NCBI GenBank assembly: GCA_021397835.1
Contig: JAJFZO010000658.1
Location: forward strand, 2,487,501 to 2,551,500
DNA: 64,000 bases
Reading direction: 5' to 3'
Source: Moringa oleifera
Lineage: Eukaryota; Streptophyta; Magnoliopsida; Brassicales; Moringaceae
The number at the start of each line of letters is the position of its first letter. The stretch's first letter is position 1. Made by a program: the position numbers and the translations under genes. The notes under the pieces were generated by a model. The model ran no database searches and was not told the DNA's origin. It saw nothing but the letters and a program-made list of their open reading frames with translations. Positions 13,217-25,500 of the stretch are shown here, piece by piece.

Positions 13217-16200
13217 ATGGCTTCTGCCACCTCACCACCTTGGCATGAGAAGGCTAGTGGCTTCTTTTCTTCCTCAGGTACGATGAATTCTTTGCAAGTT
13301 TATATATTTCCTTCTTGTTCTCTGTAATGTTTGCTTGTGCGTGAGTGGTCAAGGAATTAATGCAGGGGTGAAGCTTAAAGAAGCTGGGCAAACAGCTGGA
13401 ACATTTGTCGGGGAAGTTGCAAAAGATGCAAAAGGCAATGTTACTGATGTGGCAGAAAGAGTTGGATCAATTCTCAAAAGTCGGTGGGCGCTTCTTCGGC
13501 AGCCATCGACAAGACATGCTGTGCAGGAACGTCTGATATCTGCTGCTGCTACAACTGGCACATTCGTGAGGAAGGGCATCTCTGAGACAAAGGATAGAGT
13601 TGTTGTTGGGAAGATAAAAGTCGAAGAGGTAATGTTTTTTCATCAAACTTCTTTAAGCATCTATTTTAGCATTTTGTTTAGAAAGTTCAAATTGAATTTT
13701 CTTGTGAGAGTTTGGCAATGTTTCAAAGGCTAATAGTTAAAAACAAACCTAAGATGAGTTTTAGGTCCCTTACTAATTAATACACGCCAATTGTTGTAAG
13801 TATCTTTGTGGCTTGACATGCAAGTTGGCATCCATGGTAGATATACCAGATAAAGCTAGACATCTATAAGAAGAAATTTTAATTTTTTTATTTATTTGCC
13901 ATATCAGAGTTTGCTGTGATCCAATTCAGCTCTCTTGGAAGCCTTAGTTTGAATTACTTTTTACCTTGTGAGAAGATAGAACTTCTCTTTCTTATGAAAG
14001 AGACTATATATATAAAATTAATTTTCTTCATGTCTAGTTTTCTAATGGTTTATTTAATTTTTGTTTTCTTTTTATTTTGCAATATATTGTATACCTTCCA
14101 ATGCCATAATCCATGACACATGTTACATGATGCAGAAAGCATATTGATGATATCTGATATTGTATAGTGCATATATCGACATTAATACTCAATTTTTATC
14201 AGACTGGCTTAAGTTTGGCTTCTGTACAAGTTTGTGGAGACTAACACCTCTAAGTTGGTGAAAATCTTTCAGGTGGCAAAAAAGACAGCACAAAAGAGTA
14301 AGACCATTTTGACTGATATAGAACGGTGGCAGAAGGTATAGATTTTCTATTGTTGCTACGAAGATTTAATTTAATTTTCTACTCTCTTGCATGCAATTGC
14401 GCGTTTCTGAATTATTTTTTTCTTTTAATTTATTTGCAGGGAGTTGCCAGCACCGATGGTAAGTTTCTTGAGCTTTGAGCATTCAGCTCATTAGATGGAG
14501 AATTATTAAGGGGGATATCCTCTTTTTGGTCCTTTCCCTTTTCTCTTTACCTTTCCTGAGGAGGTTTGATCTCAACAGTAGTATCTTATCTTATCCCTTG
14601 CTGCAATTTTCCAAATTCCTGTGCCCAAGTGGTAAAGGCTCAGTTAAACCAGGCACAGTTAACTGCAACTGATATTTCCTTTTGCATTACTTCTCTCATC
14701 TTGGATTGCGATATTGATATCTGCTTATCTTGTGGTTAAACTCTGTGTTCTGGAATGCATTGGCTTTCCCAGTTCTTGCATTGTTTAGCACTAAAGTTTT
14801 GTCTGGGCAATGTTTATGTAATCTATCATTTTGACATGTTTTCCTTCTTCTTACTTCCTCTTTGTTTTAAATCTGAAACTACATTAATTTGTATTTTAAG
14901 GGAAATTATACAATGTCTGGGTATGCTAACGATCTTTGTGATCGTGATTTGGAGTGAATTTTTCTACAATATATAAGAAATGTCTCCAAATTATGAGACC
15001 CACCTTCTCTTGAAGGAAAAATTTTAGGTATCAGTTGATTGGGTAAGTGTGATTGCGATATGCATTTTAAATTTCTAGAGCTATTATGGCCTATGGTCAG
15101 ATAACCTTGTTTGGATTTATTATATGTACTTCAAACATGGGTAGATTTTGCTAAAGATGATGCTTGACTTGTATGTTAGAAATGGGTTCCTTTTTTTTTT
15201 TTTTCACAACTAGGGTTGATGAGTCTTGAGCTATCTGCAAATTTTCTATATTGGGCTGTGTAGTAATTTTGGCCTTTCAAATACCTCAGTATTTGGAGTC
15301 CCAGTCGAGGTCACAGTACAGCGACAAGAATCGAGCAGGTCTGTTCCTCAAATTTTGTTGAAATGTGCAGATTATCTTATATTATCAGGTCAGTATCATA
15401 TATTAATGTTGCTTGGATATATAAATTATTGTGATATTGAATCCAGCATAGAGACTAATATGTTTTACGTCTTTCAATGTCAGGACTAAATTCACAGGAC
15501 TTGTTTAAAGCTGAAGGAGATAAGAGGAACATCCAGCAATTGGTTTCTATGTATAACCAAGGTATCTTTAAGTGTTTTGGCAATAGAATTGATTCTCAGT
15601 TATTCTTTTAGATGACTACTATAATTTATATTGCAGATTTCAATGCTTCATTGCCCGAGGGTTTGAATCCAGTTGATGTGGCAGCTCTAGTCAAATGTTA
15701 CCTTGCCAGCCTTCCTGAGCCGCTAACAACATTTGAGCTTTATAACGACATTAGAGATGCCCGCTCTAGTATCCATGCAATGAGAAACGTACTCAAGAAG
15801 CTTCCTACTGTAAACTACATGACATTGGAGTTTATAACTGCACTATTGCTGCGTGTTAGCCAGAAGTCACTTCTTAACAAGGCAGGAACTCTCCCTCCTA
15901 TCCTTCCTCCATGCCTGTTCTTTTCCTCTGTCTCTCATATCTCCATTCTTTGGTCAGTAATCGGCTTACGTGAGTGTACTATAGCAGAATCTTTATATGA
16001 ATAATTTTCTGTTGTCACTGATGGCCTTTTTTATAATATACCTATTGCAAATTGAGTTGCTACTTTGAGTGTCAACTAAAGTTCACTTATGGTATTCTTC
16101 AGGAGCATGCATTGTGGATTTGTTTCTCCTTTCTTATGATATTCACCCTCATTCATGCTTTGCTTTAAGCATGTTCAGGAGCATTCTTGTTTTGATTTGA

Positions 16201-16953
16201 TGATTTGCCTCGCTGTCAACTAAAGAATTATTCATCAAACACCTATTGCTATTATGGTCAGCTTGCTTCTCCAGATCCAGTTTTAGAAAAACTGTTTAAA
16301 CTGCATACAAGATTTATCAGTCTCCATTGTTTGTCCTCATTTGACCTTTCGTTCCCCATGACCTGATCCAGTGGCTTACCAGTGCTTGAATTGTTGAGCC
16401 TGAATGTATTCTCAATAATAGTTCACTTTTCTGTAGATGGATGCTCGTAGTCTTGCCATGGAGATGGCCCCTGTGATTATGTGGCAGAAGGGGCAGAAAC
16501 CAGAGTCTTACAGGAAATACTGGAATCAGGCATCCAAAAGTTCTAAGAAGAACATGGATCTGACACCTGCTTCTGAGTGGGACATGCTTGCTGGTGAGTT
16601 GTCATAGTGTCACATATATTTCCAGGGACAAGTCTGCTTTGTTATTTCATAGCAAGCAGAGGTCTCTTAATTTCGTTTTCCTCTTAGAAGTCCAATTCAA
16701 TTGTGTTAACCAGTTTTTCTGTAGAGAACTACTGGAAATGAAGCAAAATCAGATGAACTTGAATGGAAGATCTGTTCTCATATTCTTTTGTTTTTCTCTT
16801 ATCTCTGCAGAAGAGAGTGAAGATGTAGATGCTTCCTCTCCCATTCCCTTGGATGACATGCCAATTGATTTTGGTGCAATTGAGGTTATCCAGTGCCTGA
16901 TAGAACATCACAACGCAATTTTCACAGATGCAAATGAGACAGTTTGGAGATGA
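13217..16953 (+). CDS. RhoGAP-domain protein with substituted catalytic residues
   Basis: 375 aa in nine exons: 13217-13277, 13366-13628, 14273-14335, 14440-14458 (19 nt), 15290-15388, 15484-15561, 15637-15881, 16437-16593, 16811-16953. Phases close exactly. The N-terminal half (about residues 20-135) is a Gly/Ala/Lys-rich region with VAKDAKGNV and TTGTFVRKG repeats of amphipathic type. The RhoGAP fold follows from VFGVPVEV (about 136) to IECHHN-like end (IEHHNAIF). The arginine-finger position reads LFKAEG, so Lys177 replaces Arg, and the usual PNL asparagine site reads APVIMW. VKCYLASLPEPL is conserved. Intron 7 begins with GC instead of GT. From memory the counterpart is At5g61530, which shares FKAEG. 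GAP activity is therefore doubtful; a scaffold or binding role is possible. Confidence 0.88.
15882..16436 (+). other. Non-canonical GC-AG intron in the RhoGAP gene
   Basis: Exon 7 ends AACAAG and the next bases are GCAGGA, with no GT donor available that keeps the conserved SQKSLLNK/MDARSLAMEMAP join. The acceptor is TTTTCTGTAG before ATGGATGC. GC-AG introns form a minor class in plants, and this one keeps the strong AAG exon end expected of that class. Confidence 0.75.
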
Positions 16954-17937
16954 ACCTTATGGGTCTGGTGTCCCTGATGCTACTAAGGATTTAGAGTTTT
17001 GGATAGTCTAGCCTATCATTTCATGAGATTGACTTCTGAACATAGTAAAGATGGCTAGTAACCATTAACCATTTATTGATATCTTCTTAGTGGAACCTGG
17101 AAGAGTGGATTGGATGTGTTTCTGTACATTTTAGTCATTAGGGAGTTCTTAAGTGAATATATGTATATGAGAGCTTGATTTTTCCCCTCTTTATCTGCTC
17201 TGGGAAATGAAGCCCTTGTGCAGTGCAATAAGATGTACAATCATGGAATCGAACTTGCAAGGGAATGCCTGTTTGGTTTGCATTTTGAGTATCTGTATTT
17301 GGAATAAGGAATTTCTGTTGAGTTTTGTTTAATATTTTCATAGAAGAATAAAAATATTTTTATTTATTATATTAATATAAAAATATTTTTTAAATATTTA
17401 TTTTGTTTAATCATCAACTGTCTATTTTTTTTTTTAAAATCCAATGTAATTTACAGAATCACCATTTCTCATTCACTAGAGAAGGAGAAATGGTGAAAAA
17501 TATTAGCTATGACACTTTATAACAAGCAGATGTATTGAAGTTGAGCACACAAAGGTGACTTTTAAACACTTGCAATGGCAATCTTACTGTGTTTGACCTG
17601 GAGGGATTTCAGGGCCTTGCAGTGCCTATGGGATCCCGCCATTTTTTAATTGCTCAAATCAGGGGGGTCAAGTTACGGTAATACCCCGTTTTGGTGACCA
17701 GAATAGCCATTACTCGTCAGACGTATTATTACCCGCACGATTATCCTTGAATGGGCCGTGACCCTCAGAAAACCAGAGCTACTTGTTAAATGTTAGGCTG
17801 TCACTGTTAATCTTGGTTGTTTTCCTTTTCTTTTTTCTTTCTTTGGGTTAACTAGTCCTCGCCCCTTCACCTGCAAAGCAGTACACCCATGATATCAGAC
17901 TAGCAGGGCAGCTCCTTCATTGTTCTGGACTCCTCTT
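16954..17937. other. RhoGAP 3' UTR and asparaginase promoter
   Basis: 16954-17340 is the probable 3' UTR and flank of the RhoGAP gene; it is also present, diverged, behind the pseudogene at 44930-45300. 17341-17410 is an AT-rich patch with a possible poly(A) signal. 17560-17937 is mixed in composition and is the likely promoter of the asparaginase. No other gene seen. Confidence 0.55.
17347..17352 (+). terminator. Candidate poly(A) signal AATAAA of the RhoGAP gene
   Basis: AATAAA about 390 bp beyond the stop codon, at the start of a T- and AT-rich stretch as in plant far/near upstream elements. Such hexamers are frequent in AT-rich DNA, so this is only a candidate. Confidence 0.3.
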
Positions 17938-20900
17938 ATGGCTAAGGAAAACCTACGCATAACACTTGTCTTCCTTCTTTTCTCGGCCTTATCTATGGTA
18001 ATTGTTAATCGGGTTTTTTCTAATTAATTTTTCAGAATCCTTTTGGACTTGCCTTCTCATTGGTTGGTGAGAAATTGGAGAAGAAAAATGAATTTTGAAT
18101 CTTCGTTTGGGTTGTAAGAGCTTAGTAACGCTCCGTTGAGTAACGAGTTTCAGCTTTCTTGGGTTCATGAGGTTCATACATGTGAAAATTTGGTTTCTTT
18201 TCCCTCAATTTTCCAGCAACCAAACAATCATCAAATATCGGTTCTTGATGTTTTGATTCCTTTTATCAAATGGCTAACATTTGTTTCAGAAGTTCAAGTA
18301 ATAATCTTTCTCTTTCTCTCTCTCTCTCTCTCTGTGTATATATTTATGTGTGTATTTGTTTTCAGGTTTTGGGACGGGAAGTGGGGAATTCAATAGAGTA
18401 TCCAATGGTTGTAAGCACATGGCCTTTCTTGGAGGCTGTTCGAGCAGCCTGGAGGGCTGTGGATGGTGGGTTTTCTGCTGTAGATTCTGTTGTGGAGGGT
18501 TGTTCTGCTTGCGAGTATCTGAGATGTGATGGTACAGGTGAGAATCTAAAACCTCAAGCTTTTCTTCTTTCTTGATTTGTTTGTTGATTTTATAATCTGC
18601 ATTTGTTGCATATAATTTGAGGTAGCCATATATAGTACTCCATGCTTAAGGTTATTGCTTTTCTTTGACTCTGATTTGAATGGTTCTCCCAAGCTTGTTT
18701 ACAGTGATTAAGCCATTAGGGTAGTGAGTGCCGTGTCAGGCTGCCAAATACTTCTGTAGGCAAATAATGAGTAGGGTGTTTGTCTGCTTTCGACTTGTAA
18801 AATTTTGGGGATTTAATTTCCTTCGGGAAGCAAACATAAGTAGAAAGAGAAACTTTGATGCTCATCTTTTTGGTTTAACTTTAAAGGATGGTGAATATAT
18901 TGTATGGATCCTAAAATGTACTATCGGGTAAGATCTAGAAAAGGGTTGCATTTGCGAGATCGATTGTCTACTTTGTTTTCTCTATTATAGAAGTCACTTA
19001 TGCTAAGAAGCGAAACTATTAGTTGGAACTTTGTGTAACTCTCATTCAATACTTTCAATAATTACTCTACCCAGCACTGCATTGTATTTGCTAAATGAAT
19101 GCCTTAATAGTCAAACTTGCTTGAAATTAAGAAACAATATTCCTCTATTTCATAATTTTGTAAACCTAAGTGGGAGTCGTGAATATGCTTGGTTGATTTT
19201 GTTATGAACAGTGGGGCCTGGTGGAAGCCCAGATGAGAATGGGGAAACAACAATCGATGCCCTTGTCATGGATGGGGTAATTTCCGTTCACGTTCTTGAT
19301 CATCTATAATACTCTGCTCTTCATTGATGTGTGTTGCATTAGCATGTCTTGATGTGTGTTGCATTAGCATGTCAAAATGACTGTCCATAATGTGTTTGGC
19401 CAAGGATGTGGATAGGTGACAATGGAGGTTGGAGCTGTTGCTGCCATGAGTTATGTGACAGACGGCATCAGAGCTGCGAGGCTAGTGATGCAACATACTA
19501 AGCACACTTTGCTTGTTGGGGAGAAGGCTTCAGCATTTGCGATCTCAATGGGTCTTCCAGGACCCACAAATCTTAGTTCAACAGAATCTATGGAGAAGTG
19601 GACAAAGTGGAAAGAGCATCGTTGTCAACCTAATTTTTGGAAAAATGTTGTTCCTGCTGATAGTTGTGGCCCTTATAAACCGAAGGATAATAAAGATCTT
19701 ATTGAAGGGGTATGTCCCAAAGACAATGTCATGGGAACCATTGAATACAGGTCCTCTCTTGTTGGTCCTCACAATCATGACACAATATCTATGGCTGTTA
19801 TTGATAAAGTAAGCTGATTTAACAAGAGAGTTTTTTTTTGTCTAATTATTCCATTTAAACAGATTTGTTGTTGTGTGTTTATTTCAATTTGAACAAATTT
19901 ATTTGCCTTTGCAGATGGGGCATATTGCCGTTGGAACATCAACTAATGGAGCCACTTTTAAGATACCTGGCAGGTAGGGCTAGTATGAGCCATCCCAAAT
20001 GCTAGAGTTGATACTACAATTGGAGGATGATGAAGAAACTTTATCTCAATAACATTGAAACTTTCTTTATCAAAATTAATAACCATTCTAAATTGCTTAT
20101 TTCTTCGTGTTTCCCCTTAAATTCTAGCATGGGATCATATTTATTTTCTTGTTGATTGTTGTGTTGTGAGTTACCGTAGAAATAAGATCTTGTTAAACCA
20201 AATCCTGTTTCTCTAGATTCTCCATGAGAATGTCACTTTTGTTGGATCAAAGGCAAGAAGAACTCTTATCTCCACAATGGTAAACTGCAGCTGGAGGAAG
20301 AGGCAGAAATATCTGTTCAGTGGAGCGGAACTCCAAAATTGTCTTCCACCATTAGTTTTGTTAGGTTTTGTATCTTCCTCAACTGAATAAATGATCAGAG
20401 CACCCTTTATCTGAAGGATGGTGGATAAATTTGTTGATATGAAGATGGGACATAGTCATGTTCACTCATTCTTTTGTACACTTGCAATTTTTTATTTCAG
20501 CTTCATTTTAGTGCAAGTTATCTCAACTGGTTTCTTTCATACCAATGAACCAGGAGAAAATTAGAGCTGATGCCATGCTATACTAGCATTTGTGTCTGGA
20601 AAATCACAGTGTACTTTCTTCCATTGTAGGGTGGGCGATGGGCCTATTGCAGGATCTTCAGCATATGCTGATGATGATGTTGGTGCTTGTGGTGCAACTG
20701 GTGATGGTGACATCATGATGCGCTTTCTTCCATGGTAGTAAAATACCAGCACTCAAAGTTTCTTTCACTTTTGTACTTATTTTGGTTTTAGGACAAAATA
20801 TATGCATTTTCTTTGAAATCTAGCCCAAGAACAGAACATGCACTGGAACATTTCTATGTTGGTTAACAATCTGAGACCTTCAGGTTTCAAAATGGGTTGA

Positions 20901-21594
20901 ACTATAATCATGTGGCAATCTTAATTTAATACATGTTATTCCTCTTTTATGGGTTTGTACAAGTCTAGCTTGGTCTGCCTTTGCTCAGGTGGGACTCTGC
21001 TTTGACTCATAAAGGTGGAGCTAGGCTTATCATGTTGAAGGAATGTGCAAAAACCCTTGAAGGGCATTTAGGGAAGTTAAAGTATCAAATCCAAAAAACT
21101 ATGGTGAAATCATGACGCTGAATTAGTATCTTATATGGCTTGTCAAGCTTAATCATTTGCATTGATGGTTAATCTTTGCTCGTGGAAACTCTTATCTATT
21201 TTTTGTTCTTATTGTTGATTGAACCACTTGCCTGCTCATGTGAGCTTGCATGTCTAGAATGACTCATATTCCAACTATGCTGATGCACCTGCTGCGTAAA
21301 ACTGAATGTTAGATTGTCTGCTTGTCTGATTTATTCTCACTCAAATGATAAGTTGTCCTCTAATTTGCCTTCAGTTATCAAGTTGTGGAGAGCATGAGAT
21401 TGGGAATGGAACCAAAGCTTGCTGCTAAGGATGCAATATCACGAATTGCAAGAAAATTCCCAGATTTTGTGGGGGCTGTTGTTGCCATCAATAAGAATGG
21501 TGTACATGCTGGTGCCTGCCATGGGTGGAAATTTCAATACTCTGTAAGAAGTCCAGACATGGATGATGTGACGGTTTTCACTGTGCTACCCTGA
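17938..21594 (+). CDS. N-terminal nucleophile hydrolase: isoaspartyl peptidase/L-asparaginase (glycosylasparaginase family), secretory
   Basis: Predicted 357 aa in seven exons: 17938-17997, 18366-18537, 19212-19276, 19416-19808, 19915-19973, 20630-20734, 21375-21594, all GT-AG and in phase. Residues 1 to about 22 form a signal peptide ([10 protein letters not shown]), so the enzyme enters the secretory or vacuolar route. The family cleaves itself before a Thr that becomes the N-terminal nucleophile; here it is Thr222 in GPHNHDTIS, encoded near the end of exon 4. Other family marks: [62 protein letters not shown]. Complete length suggests an active enzyme acting on asparagine-linked glycopeptides or isoaspartyl peptides; substrate preference cannot be read from sequence. 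From memory this is the At5g61540 counterpart. An exon-6 fragment of this gene recurs at 31655-31870. Confidence 0.92.
18314..18333. repeat. (CT)n microsatellite in asparaginase intron 1
   Basis: Uninterrupted CT dinucleotides upstream of the exon 2 acceptor; they probably form part of an extended pyrimidine tract. Confidence 0.85.
19324..19373. repeat. Perfect 25-bp tandem duplication in asparaginase intron 3
   Basis: The 25-bp unit beginning TTGATGTGTGTTGCATTAGC occurs twice head to tail without mismatch, which suggests a recent duplication within the intron before exon 4. Confidence 0.9.
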
Positions 21595-22568
21595 AGTGGC
21601 AACCTTTTATGCTTTGCGAAAATCTTAACACGCTGAAACTGTACTTGGTCCATTCATCCTGCATGGCTATAGTGATAAAACAGATGATCATGCAAAAGCT
21701 TCTTCAGAAACTTGGATAAATACAATTTTTTATTAGTGGTTTGTACCCATTTATTTCCATTGACTACTCTGATTGAGTAACATGAAGCAGGGGGCAGTTT
21801 CTTCTCTTCCCGAAGGAGGGCCTTAAAGGATAGATTCTCAAGTATGATGGGAGGTCTGGTGCGATGAAGCTTAGTGAAAAGCTGAAGCAGCTATCACAAT
21901 TACGGCATCATCCTTATTGTTACTGTTGATGCTCCTGATATATATTTGAATCCTTGAGCTGAAGCATTTAAGCCTTCTGTCTCCTACCATCAAATAAGAA
22001 TGCATTTTCAATTTTTAGGAGTCTTGAATTATTGATGCCAGCATGGGCAGAGTGATCGTAATTCCTTTCAATGGTAGGAATGATTTTGTGGAGATGTCAT
22101 AAATAACTTAATCGGTGTATTGGTATTGGAGATAATACATTCAAGGACCTAACAGTCTGCACGAGCTCCCAAGAGGGGGAAAAAAAAAAGGAAAAAGGAA
22201 AAAGAAAAAGAAACAAAAGGTAAAAGTAAACTTGCTAAGTTTGGACTTTGGACTGGGCCGTTGGTCATTGGCGGGTTGAGAGCATTACTTGGATGGAAAT
22301 GATCAGACTCGGGGTTGACATATCGAGTCTGAAATCGGACCTCATTCTCTCTCTAAACTTGATAAGTATAAGAACAAAAATAAATGATGTTCATAGGTTT
22401 GCTCCAACAGGCATTCTCTTGTTTCTACCTAAAAATTCACCAGACCTGCATTGTGATTCTTGAATTTCAACTGGGTCTTTCAATTAGTCGGTTGAAATTT
22501 TTATTCTTGCCGATCCCTTTATTTTCTTGAATCACAATAACCGCTGATATTGTAATTTGATCTCATAC
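21595..22568. other. Asparaginase 3' flank and ceramide kinase promoter
   Basis: No gene is supported. A purine-only run lies at about 22170-22225 (A with scattered G). The short open frame at 22248-22463 resembles no family known to me and is treated as chance. Confidence 0.5.
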
Positions 22569-25500
22569 ATGGAAGGAAATGGAGATGATTGTAGCTTAGG
22601 CGATCAATCTCACCAAAATTTGCCGGTCAATGGTGAAGCATCGGTCGAGAGTGGTAATCTTTTCCTGGATCATGTTGGGGAAGTGGTTCTCACTCATAGC
22701 TCAGATGGGTTGTCTTGGAAATTGCTTGAATCCTCAAATAATGTAAGTCTCTTGATCATAGCCCGCGCGCAGACATATCCAATACGTTTATATATTTCTC
22801 TGCCAAGTAATTGAACTGTTCTCTTTCATTCTGCTCCTAAGATTTATTGAGCAATTGGGTTTGCTATATTGCTGGTTCTAAGTGGCGTTTTCCCCTTATT
22901 TGGCTGATACTCATGGTCTCCCCCCTCCTCCTGAAGTTTGTATCTCTATTTCTTACCATACTTTCTGGTTATTTGAGACTAAGGAGCTGAGAAATTTCAT
23001 TATTATGATGTACATGGATTGTACTGGAAGTTTAGTTAGTTAATAAAGTGGCGAGGGCAAATGTATGATGCATTACTTCATTTGTTGTTTGATGCAAATG
23101 CCATAAATTTCATGTTTTGGTGCTGGAAAGCTCAACGTTACTGTCTCCTTGAGCTGAGTTTTTATGGTATTAAGTTGGGAGATGGAATTTGGAATGTTAA
23201 CTTGAATGCTATGCAGAGACAGGTTCGGATGTTATGAAGTGTTATTTTTGTCTGATATGGTTGTCATATGTCTAATCTCAGAAAAAGGGTAGGTTTGCTT
23301 TGAATATGAAGTGTTATCAGACAACTAGATGTCGTCGGTGAGTAGATGGCTGTGTAATTGTTTTTTGCTTTCAAAATAAATTTATCACTTCTTGTTATAG
23401 AATAAATGAATTTGTGTCATTGTTTCTTGCTTTTGATTATTGAAGTGAATCAGATAAATCAAAATTCAACTTTCAGTGTTTACTATAACAGGATGAATCA
23501 ACCTGTTTGGGATTTACATTTGTCCCTAAAGTTGCAACCCAGATCGTATTCTCTGATGTGTATGCTGTGGAGTTTGCTAACTATGGTCTGATTCATGTAC
23601 CAAATCTTCCAAATGCTGGAAAATGTTTATTGGGTCAGGACTCTCGTGACCTTGCGGTTTGTTCTTATTTCTGCTCCTGGCTATGTCTCCTGCTTCCTCG
23701 TATGATGGTTATGTTTGTAGTGACGTTTTCAATTCACCCAAACTGATGTAGATGTACCGATTTACTGTGCATGGTGTTCAAAGGTCAAAGACCCAGCCTT
23801 GTCTTTGGGTCCTGGCTGTTTATACTTTTGCTCATGAGGACTTGGAGACATGTCAGATGTGGGTGAATCGAATTAATGCTTCTTTAAAACTGGAATTGGG
23901 AAGACCAAAGAATCTTCTGGTACATTTTATAGTTATCCATACATTCTCTTGCTTCTAGATATGTGTTTAATGATGAAATAATATGAACTAGCAGTAAAAC
24001 TTATTCGAGCATTCACTTTTCATTGATTAGGTATTTGTTCATCCACTGAGTGGGAAAGCAAATGGCTGTAAGACCTGGGAGACTGTGGCCCCAATTTTCT
24101 CACGTGCTAAAGTGAAAACGAAGGTGAATCTCTAATGTACTTAAATAACTCTGCATTAATGTCTTCTGGAAGTTTGACTATTAAATATTCTTTTATGCTA
24201 TAATCCACACAATCAGTTGCATTTAGAGTTCTCATTGGGTATTGCATTTTCATTTTTGTTTGTGTGAGGTGGTAGACAATATTGTGAGAGCTAGTTTAAT
24301 CTTAGTGATATCTTGTGATTGGAATATGTAGATGTAATCCTCCGTGTTGCAGTTTAGGAGTGTGTGGCCAATGTATCAGATATCAGTTTAGATTTTAGTC
24401 CTGTCACTCTGGCTAGCATCTCGTAATAAGTATGGGAAAGAATTTTGGTATCTATTTTCCAATTTCCTTTTTTAACATTTTGTTAGACATGGAGGTAAGA
24501 TTGTCATCTGTTTGAAGGAAGCATTGATCAATTGCAATGAAGGTAAAGAATGATCTGTGACCTTTGCCTGGATGGTCCAATTGCTTGCAAAATTTTACAT
24601 TTTTTCTCTAATGCATATTTAGACTGCAGTAGCCCAAATATGGGAGGTCCAAGCTGAATCACTTAAGATTAGGATACACATGATCATATCACATCGCTTC
24701 TTAAATTTTGTTTTTGTTTTTGTTATTTTTGATGAGAATTTAGATTATACTGGTTCCAAAATAAGAGGTCTAATTCTAAGTCAGATATATTTAAGTAAAC
24801 ATGTTCATCATCCTATATTGATGGTAGTTGTTTCCATTTTCTTCATCAGGTGATTGTGACACAGAGAGCAGGACATGCATTTGATGTGATGGTATATACT
24901 ACTAACAAGGAGCTTAGTTCATATGATGGCGTCGTAGTTGTTGTAAGTGATTGCTTCTCTTCATGTTGTAATCAGATTTCTCATGTGTAGAGGAGCATAA
25001 GTTATGCAGTTGATAAATTGATAGAATCTTATAAAATATATGAAAATTTCCACAATCTAGTCTCTATGATGTGTAGGTCAAGCTCTTTCTCATTGATGAT
25101 TGAAGACTGACCTGGTTCCTGAGCTTTTAAATACGTTTAAGGCATTCCAAGAAAATGATGCTTCAATTTTTAATGGAAGGACAAATATATGATGGCTTTA
25201 GTCTTTATTCAAAGTGATCTTTTTCCAGGGAGGGGATGGATTCTTCAATGAAGTACTTAATGGGTTTCTTTCTCCGAGGCATGAAGCTCCTCTTCCACCT
25301 GCCCCTACAGACTTCATTCATTCTGTTCAGAATAGTGGAAGTTCATCAGTTCATGAACCGGATGAAACAGTTTCTAAGACTCCTCAAAGTGAAGAGCATC
25401 CTCTTATCCCACGTTTGGGTGAAAATGGATCAGGATTCTCAAACTTCAGTATGTGTCCATGATATCTATATTTCCTGACTGGTCTTTGTATTTTGTTTTT

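Noticed and set aside
22248..22463. 71-codon open frame upstream of ceramide kinase
   Set aside because: No family resemblance and located in the promoter/leader region; considered chance.
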